Shown here one piece after another: positions 15,572-21,451 of a stretch of 26,475 bases of DNA; position 1 is the stretch's first letter; each line of letters starts with the position of its first letter. The stretch lies in contig JAFAWJ010000768.1 of the NCBI GenBank assembly GCA_019242065.1, forward strand, positions 1-26,475, written 5' to 3'. The notes beneath the pieces are model-generated. The model made no database searches. It saw only the letters and a list, made by a program, of their open reading frames with translations, and had not been told where the DNA came from. The position numbers were made by a program, and so were the translations under genes. The stretch comes from Chloroflexota bacterium (lineage in GTDB: Bacteria; Chloroflexota; UBA6077; CF-72).

Positions 15572-16081
15572 TCAGCGCCGCGCCAGCCGGGCCAGCGGGT
15601 GGGTTGTTTCGTGCAGCGCGGCCAGAGCGAGCGCGATCGCGTCGGTTTCGTCCAGCTTCATCCCGGGCACCTGTGGCAGGCGAGTGAGGCGCAGCACCAT
15701 CTGTTGAACCTGCTCTTTGGAGGCGTGGCCGCCAGCGGTCAGCCGCTGTTTGACGGTCGTCGCGGTCAGGGAGACGATCGGAATGCCGGCTTCCTCCAGG
15801 ACGAGGCAGATGACGCCGCGCATGTGAGCCATCAGCAAGGCACTGCGCGGATGGCGCGGCGCGGTGAAGACTTCCTCGAGTGCGACGAAGCCCGGTTCCC
15901 ACTCGGCGACGACTTCGCGCAGGCGTCGGGCGCCGTAGGCGAGTCGCGCCGGCAGCTCGGCATGGGTCGGTGGGGTGATGAGGCCGTGGCCCAGCACCGT
16001 CGCGCGCAGGCCGGCTGGCTCGAGAACCGCCCAACCGGTCCGCACCAGTCCCGGATCGATGCCCAGTGCGCGGCCGAACAT
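15572..16081 (-). CDS. ruvC: Crossover junction endodeoxyribonuclease RuvC
   Basis: RuvC resolves Holliday junctions by paired nicks, using two metal ions. The four catalytic acids are in place: D9 (LGIDPG), E69 (VALEEVF), D144 and D147 (MKLDETDAIALALA), with the basic K111 in TTVKQRL. The length is 169 residues, normal for RuvC. The start is the ATG at 16081. It is the first ruv gene; a TATAAT 14 bases before the ATG could give it its own promoter with a very short leader. Confidence 0.97.
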   Translation of the reverse strand: MFGRALGIDPGLVRTGWAVLEPAGLRATVLGHGLITPPTHAELPARLAYGARRLREVVAEWEPGFVALEEVFTAPRHPRSALLMAHMRGVICLVLEEAGIPIVSLTATTVKQRLTAGGHASKEQVQQMVLRLTRLPQVPGMKLDETDAIALALAALHETTHPLARLARR

Positions 16082-16095
16082 ACGTGCTAGCCCCG

Positions 16096-16101
16096 ATTAT
16101 A
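16096..16101 (-). promoter_or_regulatory. Consensus -10 TATAAT of ruvCAB, overlapping the upstream stop codon
   Basis: On the minus strand TATAAT (16101-16096) contains the TAA stop (16099-16097) of the GT-C gene. It ends 14 bases before the ruvC ATG, so a start about seven bases downstream would leave a leader of only about seven bases. No good -35 is seen at normal spacing. Confidence 0.45.
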
Positions 16102-17494
16102 GGCTGCTGGCCATCAAGACTCGGTACGCGCCGTCGCGCGCAACGTCGACGTAGTGGGTGTTGAGCCAGTCTTCGAGGATGGCGTTGTCGCCCGGCGCTC
16201 CCCAGACCGACTCCCAGAAGTCCGAGATGACGATCAGCCGCGTGTGCGAGCGCTGCAGGTCGGCGATGACCTGGTCAAGGTCGGCTGGTCCGGCGGCGCC
16301 GGGATTCAGATGGTCGAGGCGTGTCGGATTGGGCCGGTCGGCCAGCACGTAGATCAGTGGCGAGGTGGGATAGACGAAGATGGGCTCGCCAGGCTGGGTG
16401 CGCTGCTGGATGTCGGCGACGAGACCGTTGAGATCGGCGGCGGTCTGGCTCGGAGCCTGGACGTCGGCGACGGGGGCGAAGGGCTGGGCCAGGTATGTCA
16501 GACGTCCGGCCCACGTCGGCGCCAGGAGCGCCACGACCGCGGCGAGCGCGAGCGCGGCGGTGTGCCAGGGCAGGCGGGCCAGGGCGATGGCGCCGAGCAC
16601 CAGCAGCAGTGGTGCCGACCAGGCCAGGTGCAGGGTGTCCATGCGCGGCAGCTGGGTCGCGAACAGGGCCACGCCGGCCAGCAGGTACCAGCGCAAAGAG
16701 GGATGCGAGTCGTGACGCAGCAGCCAGATGCCGGCGACGAGGGCGGCGAGGGGGATGACGATGGTTGGCTCGGGTGGAGAAAACAGGCCGGCCTGGCTCA
16801 CCGCGCCCACCAGCACACCCAGAGTGCTGAGGTTGCCGTGCAGAGTGACGGTGAGCGGCACCAGCCACGCCAGCGTGACGCCGACGAACGCGCCCAGGGG
16901 CACCAGACACGTCCGAGGACCGGACAGGTACCAGCACCAGACCAGGACCGCGGCGAGGATAAACACCCCGGTGTTCTGTTTGAACGCGTACGTGAGCGCC
17001 GCGGCCGCGCCGGCGGCCAGCCACCAGCCGCTCGACGGCCGCCGACACAGGCACCACACGGCGACCAGGGCGAACATGGTGCTCAGCCAGCCCGGGTGCG
17101 GCTCCCAGCGCACCGGCACGTCGTCCAGACCGACCAGCAGCACCAGGCCCGGCAGCACCGCCCACCACGCGCTTCGCACGAATGGACGCGTCAGCGCAAA
17201 CAGCAGCACGACCACCCCGCCGCGCGCGATCAGGCTGAGGGCGCGCACGTCGACCAGCGACGGGCCGCCGCCGATCGCGAACAGGCCAGCGTGCAGGTAG
17301 GCGAGGCCCGGCGTATACAGCGTCAGAAAATCGCGGTAGGGCACCTGAGCATGCAGCACGCGCGCGCCTTGCTGGACGAAGTAGCCTTCGTCGAGGTCAT
17401 CGATGCCGAAGCGCAGCACGCCGGCGTCCACCACCAGCACGGCGAGCAGCACGCTGATCGGCCATACTGTCGCCGAAAGGATCTGATGGAGCAT
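16097..17494 (-). CDS. GT-C-type polytopic membrane glycosyltransferase
   Basis: The protein has 465 residues from the ATG at 17494, with about 11-12 membrane helices. Near the start is the acidic loop DDLDEGYFVQQGARVL followed by VPYRDFLTLYTPGLAY, the DEG...PYxDF pattern of GT39/PMT-like glycosyltransferases whose acidic residues face outside. The C-terminal part after about residue 330 is a soluble domain (QPGEPIFVYPTSPLIYVLADRPNP; RTRLIVI-like strand SHTRLIVISDF). It should transfer a sugar from a polyprenyl-phosphate donor at the outer membrane face; the acceptor is unknown. Upstream residues in the longer frame are Ser/Pro-rich and unlike a GT. It precedes ruvC by 15 bases on the same strand, with no functional link apparent. 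Confidence 0.82.
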   Translation of the reverse strand: MLHQILSATVWPISVLLAVLVVDAGVLRFGIDDLDEGYFVQQGARVLHAQVPYRDFLTLYTPGLAYLHAGLFAIGGGPSLVDVRALSLIARGGVVVLLFALTRPFVRSAWWAVLPGLVLLVGLDDVPVRWEPHPGWLSTMFALVAVWCLCRRPSSGWWLAAGAAAALTYAFKQNTGVFILAAVLVWCWYLSGPRTCLVPLGAFVGVTLAWLVPLTVTLHGNLSTLGVLVGAVSQAGLFSPPEPTIVIPLAALVAGIWLLRHDSHPSLRWYLLAGVALFATQLPRMDTLHLAWSAPLLLVLGAIALARLPWHTAALALAAVVALLAPTWAGRLTYLAQPFAPVADVQAPSQTAADLNGLVADIQQRTQPGEPIFVYPTSPLIYVLADRPNPTRLDHLNPGAAGPADLDQVIADLQRSHTRLIVISDFWESVWGAPGDNAILEDWLNTHYVDVARDGAYRVLMASSL

Positions 17495-18233
17495 GCGCCG
17501 CGTCAATATTGAGGCTGCCTTTCTGGGGGAGGGCGGAGTCAGTGATACGGGAGACGAGGAGGGGCTCGCGCTATCGGTGCGCGGTGGCGAGATCGTGCTG
17601 GTCTTGCCAGCGGGCACGCCCGAAATGCGCGCGGTGGCCGCCGCGTCGATCCTGCGCGGCTCGCTGCGACTGGAAACGGGGCGAGTGCTTACCTTCGAGA
17701 TTCATGATGGCGCGGTGGGCGCCTTCTACGAGGACGAGCCGGCCGAGCTCTTCGATCGGCGTGAGGCGAGCCCAGCCGACGGGCTCTCGAGCGTCGGCGC
17801 CCGGCCGGCGGTCGGCTCCACCTTTGGCGGCGCAGAAGCGTTGCATGGAGCGGCAGCCACTGCTCGGGACGTGATGACGACCGACGTGGTCAGCGTCGCA
17901 CCCGGCGATACGGTTGACGAGGCCGCGCGCCTGCTGACGTTCCACGAGGTCAGCGGTCTACCCGTGTGCGATGCGGGTCGAGTCGTGGGCGTGCTCAGCG
18001 AGGCGGACCTGATCGGCAAGAGCGGCTCGACCGTGGGCGACGTGATGACCGCGCCCGCGCTGACGGTGAGCGAGTCGACGACGCTTGAGCGGGTTGCCGA
18101 GCTGTTGACCCAGCAGCGCATTCGGCGCGTGCCCGTCGTCGGCCCGGGCGGCAACCTGGTCGGCATCGTGGCGCGCCACGACGTGCTGGTGTGGGCCAGC
18201 CGCCGCGTCGCGGGGACTAGTCCTCAGTCCTGA
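17493..18233 (+). CDS. CBS-pair protein with an uncharacterised N-terminal domain
   Basis: The protein has 246 residues. CBS1 spans about 125-174 (ARDVMTTDVVSVAPGDTVDE, ending VVGVLSEADLI) and CBS2 about 181-232 (VGDVMTAPALTVSESTTLER, ending LVGIVARHDVL). Such pairs bind adenine nucleotides and regulate partner domains. Residues 26-85 (LSVRGGEIVLVLPAGTPEMR, then TGRVLTFEIHDG) form a separate small alpha/beta-looking domain I cannot name, joined by a Gly/Ala linker. The ATG at 17493 has GGAG two bases before it and AAAGG twelve bases before. The start overlaps the divergent GT-C start in GCATGC. The 3' end overlaps the convergent zinc-ribbon gene by 17 bases. Confidence 0.85.
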   Translation: MRRVNIEAAFLGEGGVSDTGDEEGLALSVRGGEIVLVLPAGTPEMRAVAAASILRGSLRLETGRVLTFEIHDGAVGAFYEDEPAELFDRREASPADGLSSVGARPAVGSTFGGAEALHGAAATARDVMTTDVVSVAPGDTVDEAARLLTFHEVSGLPVCDAGRVVGVLSEADLIGKSGSTVGDVMTAPALTVSESTTLERVAELLTQQRIRRVPVVGPGGNLVGIVARHDVLVWASRRVAGTSPQS

Positions 18234-18234
18234 G
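18214..18234. repeat. Adjacent inverted repeats over the CBS/zinc-ribbon convergent stops
   Basis: GGACTAGTCC (18214-18223) is a perfect palindrome holding the minus-strand stop codon. CTCAG-TC-CTGAG (18223-18234) follows and holds the plus-strand stop. No T-run is present. Confidence 0.35.
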
Positions 18235-18471
18235 CGCGCCCGGGACCGACTCGGGGTCGCCGTCCTTGATCATCTCCACCAGGCGCGAGCCGAAGTAGTC
18301 CCAGCGAAACAGGGCCCAACACGCGCCGCAACGCAGGTCGAGAATGCGGCCCGGTTGTTCGGAGCGCCAGGGCGAGGGCGTGCCGCCGTCTGAGGCTGCT
18401 CGAGTGCTGTACAGCTGTTCGGGCGAGGGTTCGTTGCGGCCACAGCTGGGACACGCGCGCGGGTAGACCAT
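18217..18471 (-). CDS. Small zinc-ribbon protein (84 aa)
   Basis: From the ATG at 18471 the protein has ACPSCGRNEPSP near the start and LDLRCGACWALFRWDYF further on: two CxxC knuckles about 45 residues apart, a treble-clef or zinc-ribbon arrangement. A charged tail follows (SRLVEMIKDGDPE). The part between is polar and probably a loop. I do not recognise a named family. An ATG nine codons upstream (18498) is an alternative. The long frame beyond is antisense to the methyltransferase gene and is not believed. It is divergent from that gene, with 48 bases between starts, and neither gene has a strong ribosome-binding site. Confidence 0.68.
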   Translation of the reverse strand: MVYPRACPSCGRNEPSPEQLYSTRAASDGGTPSPWRSEQPGRILDLRCGACWALFRWDYFGSRLVEMIKDGDPESVPGALRTED

Positions 18472-18519
18472 GTGCCCGGGGAGGGTAACCGGCGGCATCG
18501 CGTGTTTCAATGAGGGCGC

Positions 18520-19449
18520 TTGTCCGACGAGATCGACCGGCCGTCGCGCTTTGTTCGCCGTAAGCTCGAAGATCCGATTAGCCGTCGCGACGAGGCGCTG
18601 GCCTTTGTTGCTTCGGATGACACCTGGCAGCCGCCGTCCTGGTTCGGGCGTGTGGCAGTTGTGCTGGTCGAGCCGACCGACGCGGTCAACATCGGCGGCG
18701 TTGTCCGCGTCATGGCCAACACGGGATTTCTCGAGCTGCGCCTCGTCCGACCGGTGAGCTTCGATCCGTGGCACGTAGCGGGTATCGCCCACTACACCCA
18801 GCACATCGTCGACGCCACGACGCAGTTCGACTCACTCGAGGCAGCGGTTGCTGACTGCCAGTACGTGCTGGCGATTTCAGGTCGCCACTATCGGGTCGAG
18901 CGCAACGCGCTGACCTTCGACGCGGCCCTGGATTCGGTCGTCGCTTCGGCGCGCGATGACCAGAGGGTGGCCCTGGTGTTCGGTCGAGAAGACTACGGGC
19001 TGAGCAACGTCATGCTCGATTCCTGTCACGCCGTCACCACGATCCCGACCAACCCGGCCTACCCGTCGCTCAACCTGGCGCAAGCAGCGCTGCTGGTTCT
19101 GTACCAGTTGTTCCAGCGCTCGGGTGGTCTGCAGCAGAGCTACCGTCCACCGCGTCGATCCGCGCCGCCTGCGCCGGCGAGCCTGCTCGAGGACCTGTTT
19201 GCCGACCTCGAACGGGCGCTGGAAGCCGTCGGGTTTCTGAGCCAGCGTTCGCGGACGAGCACGCTGCGGTCTTTGCGGGTGGCGCTCTTTCGTGCCCGGC
19301 TGGACGCGCGCGAGGCGTCGCTTATGCGGGCGGCGTGCATCGAAGTGCGCAAATTCTTGAAGCGTAAGGGTGTCATCTCCGAGATCGGGCCCGTCGGCTA
19401 CGCTCAGGGGAGTGACGCAGAACACGACCCGCGCCGAGACGCTTCCTGA
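18520..19449 (+). CDS. SpoU/TrmH-superfamily RNA 2'-O-methyltransferase, TrmJ-like
   Basis: The SPOUT knot motifs are clear: motif 1 N57-x-G59-x3-R63 (DAVNIGGVVRVMANTGF), motif 2 LVFGREDYGLSN, motif 3 IPTNPAYPSLNLAQAA. Text such as ALVFGRED and the C-terminal helical extension (LEAVGFL, LRVALFRARLDAREASLMRA) match TrmJ, which methylates position 32 of tRNAs using S-adenosylmethionine. A different RNA target within the superfamily is possible. The start must be the TTG at 18520, because a TGA lies three codons upstream in frame and the next start would enter the fold; AGGG is four bases before it. The first 40 residues are charged and non-family. The 3' end overlaps the next gene by 38 bases. 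Confidence 0.9.
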   Translation: MSDEIDRPSRFVRRKLEDPISRRDEALAFVASDDTWQPPSWFGRVAVVLVEPTDAVNIGGVVRVMANTGFLELRLVRPVSFDPWHVAGIAHYTQHIVDATTQFDSLEAAVADCQYVLAISGRHYRVERNALTFDAALDSVVASARDDQRVALVFGREDYGLSNVMLDSCHAVTTIPTNPAYPSLNLAQAALLVLYQLFQRSGGLQQSYRPPRRSAPPAPASLLEDLFADLERALEAVGFLSQRSRTSTLRSLRVALFRARLDAREASLMRAACIEVRKFLKRKGVISEIGPVGYAQGSDAEHDPRRDAS

Positions 19450-20458
19450 ACGAGCTGAGCTGTTGCCCGGCGTGTGGCGGCTGCCCTTGCCGTTGCGCGA
19501 CAGCCCGCTCGGCCACGTCAACACCTACCTGGTCCGCGCCGACGACGGCTACCTGCTGGTCGACTGCGGCTGGGATACCGCCGACACCCTGGAGACGCTC
19601 CAAGGTCACCTGCGATTCCTCGACATTCAGATGACCGACGTGCGCCACCTGGTGGTGACGCACATTCATCCCGATCACTATGGGCTTGCAGGCCGCCTGC
19701 GCGAGCTGAGCAAGGCCGATTTGGCCTTTCACCGCCTCGAACGTCTGTACATCGAGTCACGCTACGTCGATGCCGACGAGTTGCTCGTCGAGATGCACGA
19801 ATGGCTGCGGCTGAACGGCACACCCGACGCCGAGCTCGACCGCCTGAACTTTGGCAGCATGGGCATCCTCGATCGGGTGAAGATCGCTTTTCCCGATCGG
19901 ACGCTGGACGGTGGCGAAGAGATCACGTGTGGTCAGTTCGCCTTTCGCGTCGTGTGGACGCCGGGTCACTCGGCGGGGCACGTGTGCCTGTATGACGCGG
20001 GGCACAAGCTGCTGCTGTCGGGCGACCACGTGCTGCCTCACATTACGCCGTCGGTCGGTCTGCACGCGCGCGCGGCGAGCAATCCGCTGGCCGACTACCT
20101 GGACTCGCTGCGGTTGATTGGCCGTCTCGAGGCCGAGCTGGTGCTGCCTGGTCACGGCGAGCCGTTTCAGGGGCTGCCTGAACGCACGGCCGAGTTGATC
20201 GCCCACCACCAGCGGCGGCTGGACGAGATCGTGACGCTGCTGAGCGCCGAGCCTGGCCACGCGCTGACGGGGTATGAGATCGCCTCGCGCATGAGCTGGA
20301 GCCGGCGTCGGACGTGGGATGACCTGTCGGGCTTCGAGCGGCGCATGGCGGTGACGGAGGCGCTGGCGCATATCGAGTTGCTGCACGCGCGCGGCAAGGT
20401 TGAAAAAGCCTACGCCGATGGTGGCTACACCTACGTGATCTCAACTCCCGAACCGTAG
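19412..20458 (+). CDS. Metallo-beta-lactamase-fold hydrolase with C-terminal winged helix (LACTB2-like)
   Basis: The binuclear metal site is complete, numbering from the GTG at 19412: H84-x-H86-x-D88-H89 (THIHPDHYG), H186 (TPGHSAGH), D205 (LSGDHVLPH) and H248 (LPGHGEPF). The C-terminal part (ELIAHHQRRLDEIVTLL, SRRRTWDDL, and ALAHIELLHARGKVE) resembles the winged-helix cap of LACTB2/glyoxalase-II-like hydrolases. Some relatives cut RNA, others hydrolyse thioesters, so the substrate is open. The start is the GTG at 19412 or the GTG at 19370. Either overlaps the methyltransferase gene, indicating one transcript and possibly a shared RNA-related role (inference). Confidence 0.88.
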   Translation: MTQNTTRAETLPERAELLPGVWRLPLPLRDSPLGHVNTYLVRADDGYLLVDCGWDTADTLETLQGHLRFLDIQMTDVRHLVVTHIHPDHYGLAGRLRELSKADLAFHRLERLYIESRYVDADELLVEMHEWLRLNGTPDAELDRLNFGSMGILDRVKIAFPDRTLDGGEEITCGQFAFRVVWTPGHSAGHVCLYDAGHKLLLSGDHVLPHITPSVGLHARAASNPLADYLDSLRLIGRLEAELVLPGHGEPFQGLPERTAELIAHHQRRLDEIVTLLSAEPGHALTGYEIASRMSWSRRRTWDDLSGFERRMAVTEALAHIELLHARGKVEKAYADGGYTYVISTPEP

Positions 20459-20471
20459 TTCTCAGAGCCTT

Positions 20472-20755
20472 TTCCCACCAAAGACGGACTCCCACTCACC
20501 TATCGTCGTGTCACCGTCTGTGGCCAACGCCCGGCACGCGCTTTGCAAACCACGCACGTCTCGAAGGCAGAACACCAGCGCTTCGAAAGGCGCGCCTCGC
20601 CAGCGGGATCCGTCAGCGAGGCGAGCGTTGGGGCGACACGCGCCAGCCAGTCCTGGTGTGTGCCCATTTTGGGGGCGCTCGTGTCTCTGCCCTCAACTCA
20701 CGTCGCACTTACCCGGTCACTCCCGACGAAAACTCGCGCTCGCTTTTGGTGGGAA
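20472..20755. repeat. 11-bp inverted repeats bounding 284 bases
   Basis: TTCCCACCAAA at 20472 and its exact reverse complement at 20745 face each other. The arms could end a small non-autonomous element or be paired binding sites. I see no flanking target duplication, so an element is not established. Confidence 0.3.
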
Positions 20756-20860
20756 TGCCCAAGGCATAAAGGCCTCGCCCGCGGTTATCTTGAGCACAGG
20801 TCGGCGGCGCCGCGGTCCCTATGCCACCTCCCCGCCGCGGTTGCCGCGCGACCTGCCAAC

Positions 20861-20866
20861 TATGCT
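20861..20866 (+). promoter_or_regulatory. -10 box TATGCT of the acetyltransferase gene
   Basis: TATGCT ends six bases before the GTG at 20873. GGTTGC (20839-20844) at 16 bases is the best -35, weak. There is no Shine-Dalgarno sequence. The layout is leaderless and supports the GTG at 20873 over the far-upstream ATG at 20543. Confidence 0.45.
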
Positions 20867-20872
20867 TACAGC

Positions 20873-21451
20873 GTGTTTGCATTACCCGTCGACGACGAGA
20901 TCACCCTGGTGCTGGCGGAGGACCGCCACGCGCGGGTGATGACCGACCTCATCGTGCACAACCAGGCACGGTTGGCACGCTGGGAGCCCTGGGCTGAACA
21001 TCCCGCGACGCTGGAGGGCACGCGCGCATATATCCGCGCCGCGCTGGACGACTTCGCCCGTGGCCGGCAGATCTCCACCATCATTACGGTCGGCGGCGGA
21101 CGGCGCTTCATCGGTCGCTGTGGCATGCGGATCAACCCGCAGCTCCGCTTGGGTGATATTGGCTACTGGATCGACGGCGAGTACGAGGGCCGTGGCTTTA
21201 CCTCGCGGTCGGCGCGCGCACTGATCTCGAGTGTGTTCGACGAGTTGGGCCTGGCAAAAGTGGACCTGCGAACGAGCATCGGCAACGAGCGCAGTCGCGC
21301 GGTGGCGGAGCGGCTTGGCTTCACGTTCGAGGGGATTTTGCCGCGCGGCCTGCAGTTCAAAAACCGCGCCGACGACGTGGCTCTGTACGCGGTGACGGCC
21401 GGTCAATGGACGGGAGCCGCCACGCCGACCCAGAACGTCAGCCGGCGTTGA
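20873..21451 (+). CDS. GNAT N-acetyltransferase, RimJ/RimL type
   Basis: The 192-residue product shows the YdaF/RimL-like layout: ITLVLAEDRHARVMTDLIVHN, HNQARLARWEPWAEHP, then the core GDIGYWIDGEYEGRGFTSRS. The last piece holds the acetyl-CoA pyrophosphate loop (here EYEGRGFTS for the usual RxxGxG/A). NERSRAVAERLGFTFEG follows, the classic end of the GNAT fold. Members acetylate N-terminal amines of ribosomal proteins or amino acids; the substrate cannot be told. The GTG at 20873 places the fold at the right distance from the N-terminus. The gene stands alone on its strand and overlaps the convergent molybdoenzyme gene by 14 bases. Confidence 0.88.
   Translation: MFALPVDDEITLVLAEDRHARVMTDLIVHNQARLARWEPWAEHPATLEGTRAYIRAALDDFARGRQISTIITVGGGRRFIGRCGMRINPQLRLGDIGYWIDGEYEGRGFTSRSARALISSVFDELGLAKVDLRTSIGNERSRAVAERLGFTFEGILPRGLQFKNRADDVALYAVTAGQWTGAATPTQNVSRR

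Larger units (their letters stand above)
20459..20872 (+). other. 414-base gap, the longest in the window
   Basis: An open frame crosses this stretch in phase with the acetyltransferase, but its text is Ser/Arg/Ala noise without family features, so I treat it as non-coding. It contains an 11-base inverted repeat, TTCCCACCAAA (20472-20482) against TTTGGTGGGAA (20745-20755). It also has a perfect 8-bp stem, CGCCTCGC (20593-20600) with GCGAGGCG (20616-20623), and three CCGCGG palindromes toward the 3' end. I could not match it to tmRNA, RNase P RNA, SRP RNA or a riboswitch I know. No T-rich terminator for the upstream gene is seen. Confidence 0.5.

Noticed and set aside
20543..20872. Upstream extension of the acetyltransferase frame
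   Set aside because: No GNAT-family sequence is present. It would place 110 extra residues before the fold, and a -10 box directly precedes the GTG at 20873.
20459..20872. tmRNA, RNase P RNA, SRP RNA or a riboswitch in the long gap
   Set aside because: I looked on both strands for the usual conserved cores and found none. This is limited to what can be recalled by eye.
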